From contig JAUNRO010000015.1 in assembly GCA_030544185.1 (NCBI GenBank), forward strand, positions 1-13,731: 13,731 bases of DNA. The letters run 5' to 3'. Made by a program: the position numbers and the translations under genes. The notes below the pieces were generated by a model that saw only the letters and a program-made list of their open reading frames with translations, had not been told where the DNA came from and ran no database searches. How positions within the stretch are numbered: the first letter of the stretch is position 1; the number at the start of each line of letters is the position of its first letter. The stretch is from Propionibacteriaceae bacterium (GTDB lineage Bacteria; Actinomycetota; Actinomycetes; Propionibacteriales; Propionibacteriaceae). Positions 1-7,414 of this stretch are shown piece after piece.

Positions 1-1
1 C

Positions 2-1210
2 GGGTGCAATCAACGGGCGCGGGCGCTGGATGCGTTCCTCACCGACGTCTATACCGGGCAGCAGATCATCCGCGATGGGGTCGTCGGCGAGTGGGTGGTC
101 GACAACGCACCGGGCTACGTGAGCTCGGGTGTCCTCGCCCGCGGCGTCCGCGCCCACATCGCCGGTTTCGACATCGTCACCGCCGGTGACGGGCGGTGGC
201 TGGTGCTGGAGGACAATCTCAAGATCCCCTCGGGGATGGCGTACGCCCTGTGGAACCGCCAGCTCGTGACCCGCTTCGCCCCCGAGTTCGTCCCGCCGGC
301 GCCACTGGTCGGCCACGACGCCATCGCTTCGACGCTGCTGGAAACACTGGTCCGGGCGGCGCCGCCCCGGGCGGGAGACACCCCGCACGTGGTGATGATG
401 TCGTCGGGAACGGACAACTCGGCGTACTCCGAGCATGTCGAACTCGCCACCCGCATGGGCGTGCCCCTGGTCTTCCCCGAGCACCTGATGGCGGGCGACG
501 GCCACCGGCTCGTCCGCCGCACCGGGGTCACCGCCACGGCACCGGTCGAGGTGATCTATTCCCGCGTGGACGAGGACGAGCTCGTCGAGTGCGTCGGCGC
601 CGACGGTGAGATCCTGCGCGATGCCGTCCATGCGGCGCTGCACCGGGGCACCCTCACGATCGCCAACGCGTTCGGCAATGGGGTCGGTGATGACAAAGCG
701 ATCTATGCTCTGGTACCACAGATGATCGACTACTACCTCGGTGAGAAACCGATCCTCGACAACGTGCCCACCTATCTCTGCGCAGAACGCGACGAGCTCG
801 ACCACGTTCTGGAGCACCTGGGTGAGCTCGTCACCAAACCCATCGACGGTTTCGGTGGGCGCGGGGTCGTGATCGGGCCCGATGCCACTGAAGCGCTGCT
901 CGAGGAGCGGCGGACCGAACTGCTGGAGTGCCCCGCGCGCTACATCGCGCAGGAGACGGTGAACCTCTCCACGGTGCCCTCGTTCGACGGCCAGGCCCTG
1001 CAGCCCCGGCACGTCGACCTGCGCGTGTTCACCCATGTGCGGGCGAACGGCGCCGGGACCGAAGCCGTCACCCTGCCCGCGGCCCTGACCCGGGTCGCCG
1101 CGGCCGGCAGCCGGATCGTCAACTCCTCCGCAGGCGGGGGCAGCAAGGACACCTGGATTCTGAGTCCCGCAGGGCGGGCGTCCGGCGCCGAGGCCGACGA
1201 AGGGAACTGA
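2..1210 (+). CDS. Circularly permuted ATP-grasp ligase (COG2308 type), 5' partial
   Basis: The frame is open from the left edge, so this is the C-terminal ~402 residues of a protein that usually has about 480; roughly 80-100 residues lie outside. A GTG at 95 is not the start, because the codons before it already encode family-like sequence (RALDAFLTDVY). Visible family signatures, numbered from the edge, are a GNGVGDDKAIYALVP stretch in the middle, the lysine-bearing VTKPIDGFGGRG segment (Lys near 279), PRHVDLRVF, and the C-terminal SSAGGGSKDTW motif. Proteins of this family are predicted ATP-dependent carboxylate-amine ligases and often sit beside alpha-E and transglutaminase genes; here the partner is an amidotransferase instead. 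The stop lies 4 nt before the next ATG, so the two genes are probably co-translated. No signal peptide is visible, but the N-terminus is missing. The family assignment is firm; the substrate is unknown. Confidence 0.88.
   Translation, partial: GCNQRARALDAFLTDVYTGQQIIRDGVVGEWVVDNAPGYVSSGVLARGVRAHIAGFDIVTAGDGRWLVLEDNLKIPSGMAYALWNRQLVTRFAPEFVPPAPLVGHDAIASTLLETLVRAAPPRAGDTPHVVMMSSGTDNSAYSEHVELATRMGVPLVFPEHLMAGDGHRLVRRTGVTATAPVEVIYSRVDEDELVECVGADGEILRDAVHAALHRGTLTIANAFGNGVGDDKAIYALVPQMIDYYLGEKPILDNVPTYLCAERDELDHVLEHLGELVTKPIDGFGGRGVVIGPDATEALLEERRTELLECPARYIAQETVNLSTVPSFDGQALQPRHVDLRVFTHVRANGAGTEAVTLPAALTRVAAAGSRIVNSSAGGGSKDTWILSPAGRASGAEADEGN
1199..1205 (+). promoter_or_regulatory. Ribosome binding site of the amidotransferase gene
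   Basis: GAAGGGA lies inside the last codons of the ATP-grasp gene, 9 nt before the ATG at 1215. It supports that start and indicates translation coupled to the upstream gene. Confidence 0.7.
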
Positions 1211-1214
1211 CTAC

Positions 1215-2996
1215 ATGTGTGGGTTGTGCGGCGAGATCCGTTTCGACGGCGAGCCGGTGGACCTGAGCGCGGTGCGCGCGATGACCGATGCGATGGCGCC
1301 CCGAGGACCGGATGGGTCGGGCGTCCACGCCCGCAGCCACTTCGGTCTCGGCCATCGCCGGCTCTCCATCATCGACCTCTCGGCGCGCGGCGCGCAGCCG
1401 ATGGTCGACAGCCAGCTGGGCCTGTCCTGGGTGTTCAACGGCTGCATCTACAACCATCAAGACATCCGTGACCAGCTCGAGAAGGCGGGCTATCGCTTCT
1501 TCTCCGAGGCCGATTCCGAGGTCGTCGGCAAGGCCTACCACTACTGGGGTCTCGACTTCGTCGATCACCTGCGCGGCATGTTCGCCATCGCGATCGCCGA
1601 GACCGACACCGGCCGGGTCGTGCTCGCCCGCGACCGGTTCGGGATCAAGCCGCTCTATCTGTCCGAAGGCCCCGGCCGCTTGCGGTTCGCCTCGAGCGTC
1701 CAGGCCCTGCTGGCGGCGGGCGACGTCGACACGAGCCTGGACCGCGTCGCGCTGCACCACTACTTCACGTTCCACGCCGTCGTGCCCGCGCCACGCACGG
1801 TGTTCAACGGCATCCGCAAGCTCCCACCGGCGACCGTGCGGCGCTATGAGCCCAACGGCGCGGTGACCGAGCGCCGCTACTGGAATCCGCCCTATGCCAG
1901 GGATCCCGAGAAGGATGGCTGGTCGGCCCAGGAGTGGCAGGAGGCCCTGCTGGACTCGTTCCGCGAGGCGGTGAAGCTCCGGATGGTCTCCGACGTGCCC
2001 GTCGGTGTGCTGCTCTCGGGCGGTTTCGACTCGAGCCTCGTGGTGGCACTGCTGGCCGCGAGCGGTCAGCACGGGCTCAAGACGTTCAGCATCGGCTTCG
2101 ACGCGGCCTCGGGCGAGTCGGGCGATGAGTATGCCTATTCCGATCTCGTCGCCGAGACGTTCGCGACCGATCACCACAAGATCCACATCGACACCTCCCG
2201 GCTCTATCCGGCCGTGCTGCCGTCGATCCGGGCGATGAGCGAGCCCATGGTCAGCCACGACTGTGTGGCGTTCTATCTGCTGTCGGAGGAGGTGTCGAAG
2301 CACGTCAAGGTCGTCCAGTCCGGACAGGGCGCCGACGAGGTCCTCGCCGGCTATGGCTGGTATCCACCGCTGGAGGATGTCCCGCTGGCCGATGCCACCC
2401 AGGCATATTCCAAGGTCTTCTTCGACCGCGATCACGACCGGGTCAACTCGCTGCTGGAGCAGCAGTTCGGGCTTGCCTACGATCCGTCCTGGGCGTACGC
2501 CCGGGAGCACCTGTCCGCCGCCGGTGCGGAGACCTCCGTTGACGCGGCGCTGCGATTGGACTCCCAGACCATGCTCGTCGAGGACCCGGTGAAGCGGGTC
2601 GACAACATGACGATGGCCTGGGGGCTCGAGGCCCGCGTCCCGTTCATCGACCACAAGTTCGCCGAGCTTGCCGCGCTCTGCCCGCCCGAGCTGAAGCTCT
2701 CCGGCGGTGGCAAGGGGGTGCTCAAGGACGCCTCCCGCGGGGTGCTGCCTGATGCGATCCTCGACCGCACCAAGGGCCACTTCCCGGTCCCCGGGATCCG
2801 CCATCTGGAAGGGGAACTGCTCGATCTGGTGCATGATGCGCTCGACGGCCAGGTCGCGCGCAACCGCGGGCTCTATCGCCGCGAGGCGCTGGAGACGTTG
2901 TATGCCGACCCCAACCGCTATCGCACCCCCATGGACGCCAACACCCTGTGGCAGGTGGCCACCCTGGAGCTGTGGCTGCAGGAGTTGGGCCGCTGA
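1215..2996 (+). CDS. asnO: Asparagine-synthase-like glutamine amidotransferase, NAGGN type
   Basis: 593 residues. It is a class II glutamine amidotransferase domain followed by an asparagine-synthase ATP-pyrophosphatase domain. After removal of Met1 the nucleophile is Cys2 (MCGLCGE). The glutaminase pocket shows RGPDG (30-34), GHRRLSIIDLS (46-56), FNGCIYN (74-80) and Asp100. The PP-loop is LLSGGFDSS (266-274), and GQGADEVLAGY (370-380) follows. FNGCIYN instead of the usual FNGEIYN, plus the EPMVSHDCVAFYLL block, resemble the amidotransferases of the NAGGN osmolyte system rather than housekeeping AsnB. Family knowledge: these enzymes take ammonia from glutamine to amidate a dipeptide carboxylate in the cytosol. 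The usual partner, a GNAT/ATP-grasp synthetase (Ngg), is not in view; the neighbour is a circularly permuted ATP-grasp protein. Subfamily is likely; plain asparagine synthetase is the alternative. Confidence 0.85.
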   Translation: MCGLCGEIRFDGEPVDLSAVRAMTDAMAPRGPDGSGVHARSHFGLGHRRLSIIDLSARGAQPMVDSQLGLSWVFNGCIYNHQDIRDQLEKAGYRFFSEADSEVVGKAYHYWGLDFVDHLRGMFAIAIAETDTGRVVLARDRFGIKPLYLSEGPGRLRFASSVQALLAAGDVDTSLDRVALHHYFTFHAVVPAPRTVFNGIRKLPPATVRRYEPNGAVTERRYWNPPYARDPEKDGWSAQEWQEALLDSFREAVKLRMVSDVPVGVLLSGGFDSSLVVALLAASGQHGLKTFSIGFDAASGESGDEYAYSDLVAETFATDHHKIHIDTSRLYPAVLPSIRAMSEPMVSHDCVAFYLLSEEVSKHVKVVQSGQGADEVLAGYGWYPPLEDVPLADATQAYSKVFFDRDHDRVNSLLEQQFGLAYDPSWAYAREHLSAAGAETSVDAALRLDSQTMLVEDPVKRVDNMTMAWGLEARVPFIDHKFAELAALCPPELKLSGGGKGVLKDASRGVLPDAILDRTKGHFPVPGIRHLEGELLDLVHDALDGQVARNRGLYRREALETLYADPNRYRTPMDANTLWQVATLELWLQELGR

Positions 2997-3025
2997 CGAT
3001 TCCCCGCCCGCCGGCGAACGCTGCG

Positions 3026-3082
3026 CCCCGATCGCCGCCGTCCGCCGCACCCCGACCCAGGCCGATCGTCCCCGATCGCCGC
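3026..3082 (+). repeat. 13-bp direct repeat in the gap before the peptidase gene
   Basis: The 103-nt gap between the amidotransferase stop and the peptidase start holds CCCCGATCGCCGC twice, at 3026-3038 and 3070-3082, 44 bp apart start to start. The pair is exact but the motif is GC-rich, so it could be chance. No clear promoter or hairpin was seen in the gap. Confidence 0.35.
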
Positions 3083-3086
3083 GACC

Positions 3087-3093
3087 AAAGGAG
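3087..3093 (+). promoter_or_regulatory. Ribosome binding site that fixes the GTG start of the S9 peptidase
   Basis: AAAGGAG sits 6 nt before a GTG at 3100. The reading frame stays open far upstream, into the amidotransferase gene, but the protein only becomes S9-like from this GTG. Confidence 0.8.
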
Positions 3094-3099
3094 TTCCTC

Positions 3100-5004
3100 G
3101 TGGACCTGTTCGGACGCCCGACCTTCGGGCCGTCGGTCTCCCCGGACGGCAGCTCCTTCGCCCATCTCGTCGAGGTCGACGGCTATCCGCGGGCGGTGCA
3201 GCGCTATCTCACCGACGGGCGGGTCAGCCAGTCCCGATGGGTGTCGCTGCCCGTGCTGGGCCCGATCACGAAATTGCGCTACTCGCCGGACAGCCGCTGG
3301 CTCGCCTGCCAGGTCAAACCCGAGGGCAGAGAGCGCAACCAGGTCTGGGTCGTCACCAATGACCCCAACGACCCGCGCTGCTGGCGGGTGAACGAGGCGG
3401 ACGACATCAACGCCGAGCTCGTCGGGTGGGACGGTGAGCGCATCGCGATCACGGTCGAGGACGACGATTGCATCGGGGAATCCCGCCTGGTCCATCCCGC
3501 CACGCACGAGGTTGAGATCGTGGATCGGCGCCGCGGTGGCCGGTTCATCGACTCCTGGCTCGGCAGTCACGTCATCCGCGAGGGTCCGCGCTGTGACCGG
3601 CACCTCGTCTTCCTGCGCAACGGGCGCGAGTTCCGGCTGCTGCCGGCGGATCCGGGCTCGACCACCGATCCGGGCCAGATCCTCGACGACAAGAAGCCGC
3701 TTCGGTTCTTCTATCGCGATGCGTACGCCGACCTCTATTATCCGGCGCCGCTCGTCGAGCCGGATGACCCGCTCGGTGGCTATGTCCGCGTGGTCGCGCG
3801 GACCGACCACGACGCCGACCATGCGCACCTCATCCTGATGACCATCACCCGCGGTGGGGTGTCGCGCCGGGTGCTGGCCACGCGCGACGGGGTCGACCTC
3901 GACAGCTTCGAGGTGAGCGAGGACGGATCGATCGTCGCCCTGCTGTGGAATGTCGACGGGGGCCATTCCGAGCTCCAGCTGATGGCGCTGGCCGACGGTT
4001 CGCTGCTCGATCCGGTCCCGCTGAGCGGTCAGGTGGGCTCCGAACTGAGCCTGTCCGCCGACGGCAGCCTGCTGGCGGTCACGGTCCAGGGCCCGGGGAT
4101 GGCGCGCTCGGTCGAGCTCTATGACACCCGGGCCCAGGAGTGGATCGAGATCGAACGGCCGCAGCGGGTCAGGCACTCGGTGGAGCCGACGTTCGAGACG
4201 ATCACCGCGCGGGACGGGCTGCGGCTGAACGGGTGGCTCTATCGCGCGGAGGAGCCGGAAGGGTCGGGTGCAGCCGAGGGTCCCGGCCCGATGGCCGTGT
4301 GGTTCCACGGCGGGCCGGAGGGGCAGGCGCGCCCGGAATACTCCTATGTGTTCCCGACGCTCCTGGCCGCCGGGGTCAGCGTGTTCGCGGCGAACGTCCG
4401 CGGATCCTCCGGTTTCGGCCGCGACTATGTCCATGCCGACGATCGCCATCGGCGCTGGGCGGGGATCACCGACGGGATCGACATCGCCCAGGCGCTGATC
4501 GATTCCGGCCTGGCCGATCCGGCCCGGATCGCCGCGACCGGGCGCAGCTACGGCGGCTACCTCACCAACGCCCTGATCGCCTTCCATCCCGGCACCTTCA
4601 CGACCGCGGTCGCGATCTGCGGGATGAGCGACCTGACGACGTTCTATGCCAACACCGAGCCGTGGATCGGGGCGGCCGCGGTGTCGAAATACGGGCATCC
4701 GGTGGCCGATGCGCAGCTCCTCGCCGACCTGTCGCCGCTGCGCAAGGCAGAGGCGATCGACGTGCCGCTGCTGACCATTCACGGCGCGAGCGATACCAAC
4801 GTGCCGGTGTCGGAGTCGGACCAGATCGTCGCCGCGCTCCGCGCGCAGGGCAAGCGCGCCGAGTGTGTCGTCATCGACGGGGAGGGCCACGAGTTCACCC
4901 AGCCCGACAACCGGCAATGGCTCGCCGACCTCGTCCGCGACTGGCTGTTGGAGAGCTGGGGAATGGGCGCCCCAGCTGACCCACGGCGGCCGGTCACCGG
5001 ATAG
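3100..5004 (+). CDS. S9 family (prolyl oligopeptidase/acylaminoacyl-type) serine peptidase
   Basis: 634 residues from a GTG start chosen by its AAAGGAG site. Residues 1 to about 385 form a beta-propeller-like region with repeated SPDG/SPDS, SEDG and SADG turns, starting at VSPDG. About residue 390 to the end is an alpha/beta-hydrolase. The oxyanion-side motif is WFHGGPEGQ (His403-Pro406), followed by NVRGSSGFG. The nucleophile elbow is GRSYGGY with Ser483; the other triad members are Asp565 (HGASDTNVP) and His597 (GEGHEF). All catalytic residues are present and there is no signal peptide, so an active cytosolic peptidase acting on short or blocked peptides is expected. It is the third gene of the apparent operon, 103 nt after the amidotransferase. 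NAGGN loci usually carry a metallopeptidase; this enzyme may fill the same turnover role, which is inference. Substrate unknown. Confidence 0.9.
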   Translation: MDLFGRPTFGPSVSPDGSSFAHLVEVDGYPRAVQRYLTDGRVSQSRWVSLPVLGPITKLRYSPDSRWLACQVKPEGRERNQVWVVTNDPNDPRCWRVNEADDINAELVGWDGERIAITVEDDDCIGESRLVHPATHEVEIVDRRRGGRFIDSWLGSHVIREGPRCDRHLVFLRNGREFRLLPADPGSTTDPGQILDDKKPLRFFYRDAYADLYYPAPLVEPDDPLGGYVRVVARTDHDADHAHLILMTITRGGVSRRVLATRDGVDLDSFEVSEDGSIVALLWNVDGGHSELQLMALADGSLLDPVPLSGQVGSELSLSADGSLLAVTVQGPGMARSVELYDTRAQEWIEIERPQRVRHSVEPTFETITARDGLRLNGWLYRAEEPEGSGAAEGPGPMAVWFHGGPEGQARPEYSYVFPTLLAAGVSVFAANVRGSSGFGRDYVHADDRHRRWAGITDGIDIAQALIDSGLADPARIAATGRSYGGYLTNALIAFHPGTFTTAVAICGMSDLTTFYANTEPWIGAAAVSKYGHPVADAQLLADLSPLRKAEAIDVPLLTIHGASDTNVPVSESDQIVAALRAQGKRAECVVIDGEGHEFTQPDNRQWLADLVRDWLLESWGMGAPADPRRPVTG

Positions 5005-5008
5005 GGAA

Positions 5009-5037
5009 GAGGCCGGACGGGATCACCGTCCGGCCTC
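5009..5037 (+). terminator. GC-rich hairpin between convergent genes
   Basis: A perfect 12-bp stem (GAGGCCGGACGG at 5009-5020, its complement at 5026-5037) with a 5-nt loop begins 5 nt after the peptidase stop. There is no T-run, which is common for actinobacterial hairpins. As a perfect palindrome 33 nt from the end of the convergent phosphoesterase gene, it could serve both directions. Confidence 0.75.
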
Positions 5038-5069
5038 GATGGGCCCGCGATTCACGGGCGGTCAAGGGC

Positions 5070-7262
5070 TCAGCGCTGAGACGCCCCCGCTGGTGTCGGC
5101 AGCGGCTTCGGCTGTTCCGGGCGGCCGGCGCCCTGGGCATGTCCCGGCACCCCGGTGCTCCCGGCATGTGGCGGGCGCCCGGTGGTGTGGCTGTGCGCGG
5201 GGCGCCCGACGCCGCGTCCTGGGGTGGGTGCCTTGACGACCGGCTGGACGAACGGGTTGGGGATCGTCACCGAGCGCAGCTCCGCGTTGATGGTGTTGTC
5301 GAACCCCGTCGTCGCCACGGGGCCGAAATCCCGTGCTGTCACGACCATCCGGTCGCTATAGAGGTCCACGGTCAGCCCCCGGTTGATATCGCGAGTGACG
5401 ATCTCGCTGATGCCCGAGGTGTTCTCCCCGCGGGCATCCCACTCGACGTGCATTGCGAGGGTATTGATCGCCCAGTTGCCATCCGGGTGTCCCTCGGCCG
5501 TCCGGCGCTGCACGGCCCAGTCGCCGAGCTCGGCCGGATAGTGCGTGTGGCCGTTCAGCATCACGGCGTTCGGGTGATCCGCCAGCATCTCGGTCAGCAG
5601 ATCGTTGTACTGGTAGGCATTGTGATACCACGGGATCCAAGACGCCGAGTGGGTGTCGCCCAGTGGGAAGTGGGAGATCACGAGCACCTGCTTCTGCTGT
5701 GCCGACCAATGGTCGAGGCGCTGGTCGAGCCAGGCGACCTGCTCGGCCGACATCGGCACCTCGGGCTGCCGGGCGTACTCCTGGCCGATCACCAGCACCG
5801 GCAGCTCGCCGCCGGCACCGCTCAGCACATATTCGCCGTAGACCTGGTCGCGCTCGGCGAACTGCAAGAAGCGATCGCGCAGGACCGGCCAGCCGCCCGC
5901 GGCGTACGACTCATGGTTGCCGATCGCTGCCGCCAGCGTGTCCGGCAGGATCTCCGCGCGCTCGGCCAGCACCCCATAGATCTCGTCCCACTGCCACTGC
6001 GCGCCGGTGTCGACGATGTCGCCGACCATGAGCAGGCCGGCCGCGTCGGGCCGGACGGCCTGCAGGTCGAGCAGGCCATGGGACAGATCCTGCGGGTGAC
6101 CCTGGATATCGGAGACGACCCAGGCCGAGGTGCGCCCGGCCGGCGGCGCGGGCAGGGCGGCGGAGACCGTCACCGAGTCGATGGCCCAATACCAGCTGTT
6201 CGCCTCGGCCTCGAACTTCCAGCGGAAGGTCGCGGTCTTCTTGCCGTTCGGCACCTCGATGCGATGGGTCTCATTCGAGTTGATCTTCGACCCGTCATAG
6301 TTGTCGGTCACGGTGGTGGAGTCGAAGCGGACGACCTCCCGCTCGGGACCCCCGTCGAAGGACACCGTCACGACCGCCGACTGCCCGGCCCAGCCCCGAT
6401 AGTGGGAGTCGAACGACAACTCGACGGCCTTGTGCTTGAACACGGGCACCGGCGCGGAGGTCAGCGTCGCGCCGTAGCGGTGCGGCGCGTTGTTGGCGTC
6501 GGCGAACTCGTCGGAGTCAACGACCGCGATGACGTCCTGGGCGCGGCCGAAGCGGAATCGCATCTGGTCCTCGGCATCGGTCCAGAACTCCCGGGTTGTG
6601 AACGACCAGCCGCGCCACTCAGTGACGCCCACGCCTTCCATCGACGCATCGAAGCCCGACGACCAGCCCGCAGGGGTCTGGTGGGTGAAACCGATGGTGC
6701 CCGGTGCGATGCCGGGATCGTCGGCCCGGGGCTGGAAATCGGCCGCCAGCGCATCGAAGCCTTCGCGAAAGAGCACGCCGTCCGTGCCGGTCGTGTCGAT
6801 CGGTGCGGGGGTGTGCGGAGCCGCGGGTGCGGGCGGCGGGGCTGGATTGCCGACGGTCAGCGGCAGCGGCCCGGCCAGCGACCGGTAGCCGTCGTTCTCC
6901 AGCAGATACACCACGTAGTCGCCCTCACCGACACCGGTAAAGGTGACCGTGCCTGCGGCCGCGGGGGCGTACTGCCAATAGCTCGAGGTCTGCACCCCGG
7001 GCACATCGTTGCTGCGATAGATGCCGACCCAGTTGAGCGGCATCGGGTTGTCGGCGGTATAGCTGACCCGCACGTCCTGGCCGGCGTCGACCCGGGCTGA
7101 CTCGAGGGTGAGCGTGCCGCCGGTGTTGGCGCGGGCGGGCAGCGCCGGGGCGAGAAGCATCGTCGCGAACACGACCAGGGCCACGAGGACCCGACCCAGC
7201 CGGGTCCGGTCCGGACAGATGATCGGGCGGTGCGGTCGCGCAGCCGGGTGGTCGGCAGTCAT
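5070..7262 (-). CDS. Secreted calcineurin-like metallophosphoesterase, multidomain
   Basis: 730 residues from the ATG at 7262, preferred over an upstream GTG at 7292 because GAAAGG lies 7 nt before it. Domains: a signal peptide with a basic region and a hydrophobic core (LVALVVFATMLLAPALPARA), then NTGG; a small beta-sandwich domain of the kind found before phosphoesterases (about 48-140, GTLTLESARVDAGQDV); a ~210-residue beta-rich region about 155-370, possibly carbohydrate-binding; a phosphoesterase domain about 375-660; and a Pro/Gly/His-rich tail. Metal motifs are SDIQGH (Asp385), GDIVDTG (414-420), GNHE (448-451), ISHFP (His531) and GHTH (571-574). The first motif has Gln where many relatives have His. 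No membrane helix or sortase signal ends the protein, so it is probably released or loosely wall-bound. Likely role: hydrolysis of extracellular phosphate esters; substrate unknown. It lies 152 nt downstream of the BTAD regulator gene on the same strand. Confidence 0.87.
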   Translation of the reverse strand: MTADHPAARPHRPIICPDRTRLGRVLVALVVFATMLLAPALPARANTGGTLTLESARVDAGQDVRVSYTADNPMPLNWVGIYRSNDVPGVQTSSYWQYAPAAAGTVTFTGVGEGDYVVYLLENDGYRSLAGPLPLTVGNPAPPPAPAAPHTPAPIDTTGTDGVLFREGFDALAADFQPRADDPGIAPGTIGFTHQTPAGWSSGFDASMEGVGVTEWRGWSFTTREFWTDAEDQMRFRFGRAQDVIAVVDSDEFADANNAPHRYGATLTSAPVPVFKHKAVELSFDSHYRGWAGQSAVVTVSFDGGPEREVVRFDSTTVTDNYDGSKINSNETHRIEVPNGKKTATFRWKFEAEANSWYWAIDSVTVSAALPAPPAGRTSAWVVSDIQGHPQDLSHGLLDLQAVRPDAAGLLMVGDIVDTGAQWQWDEIYGVLAERAEILPDTLAAAIGNHESYAAGGWPVLRDRFLQFAERDQVYGEYVLSGAGGELPVLVIGQEYARQPEVPMSAEQVAWLDQRLDHWSAQQKQVLVISHFPLGDTHSASWIPWYHNAYQYNDLLTEMLADHPNAVMLNGHTHYPAELGDWAVQRRTAEGHPDGNWAINTLAMHVEWDARGENTSGISEIVTRDINRGLTVDLYSDRMVVTARDFGPVATTGFDNTINAELRSVTIPNPFVQPVVKAPTPGRGVGRPAHSHTTGRPPHAGSTGVPGHAQGAGRPEQPKPLPTPAGASQR

Positions 7263-7269
7263 GGGCGTG

Positions 7270-7275
7270 CCTTTC
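7270..7275 (-). promoter_or_regulatory. Ribosome binding site of the phosphoesterase gene
   Basis: On the minus strand GAAAGG lies 7 nt before the ATG at 7262. The alternative GTG at 7292 has only pyrimidine-rich sequence before it, so this site decides the start. Confidence 0.65.
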
Positions 7276-7326
7276 GGAAAACGGGCGGACACGGGGGAGG
7301 TCCGGTGCCAGCCGATTCATCGCAGG

Positions 7327-7359
7327 TCGACGTGAGCCCTGTGTGGCGTGGATCTGAAC
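7327..7359 (-). promoter_or_regulatory. Possible PHO-box-like repeats upstream of the phosphoesterase
   Basis: On the minus strand GTTCAGATCCA (7359-7349) and GCTCACGTCGA (7337-7327) are spaced exactly 22 bp apart, that is, two 11-nt units with a degenerate unit between. Streptomyces PhoP binds 11-nt direct repeats starting with G-T/G-TCA. The match is good only in the first five bases, so this is tentative. The rest of the 152-nt gap (7263-7414) shows no convincing -10/-35 pair. Confidence 0.22.
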
Positions 7360-7414
7360 GCAGGGGTACGCCCCAGTGACCGCCCGGTCCGCTGCGCCGC
7401 CAACCTCGCGCGGA

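Noticed and set aside
95..1210. GTG at 95 as the start of the ATP-grasp gene
   Set aside because: The frame is open to the window edge and upstream codons match the family, so the gene is truncated by the window.
1119..3050. 643-codon open frame on the - strand over the amidotransferase
   Set aside because: Low-complexity composition and complete overlap with a motif-rich gene.
2722..4917. 731-codon open frame on the - strand opposite the amidotransferase and peptidase
   Set aside because: No domain recognised and it spans two real genes; shadow frame.
5070..5110. LPTPAG near the C-terminus of the phosphoesterase as a sortase signal
   Set aside because: It is not LPXTG and no hydrophobic segment or basic tail follows.
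5139..7100. 653-codon open frame on the + strand opposite the phosphoesterase
   Set aside because: Arg/Gly/His-rich, family-less translation that mirrors a gene with clear motifs; typical antisense shadow of GC-rich coding DNA.
7263..7292. GTG at 7292 as start of the phosphoesterase
   Set aside because: No SD before it, while the ATG at 7262 has GAAAGG at proper spacing and gives a normal signal peptide.
7363..7374. GGGG-TACG-CCCC mini-hairpin after the BTAD gene
   Set aside because: Only a 4-bp stem, too short to call a terminator in DNA this GC-rich.
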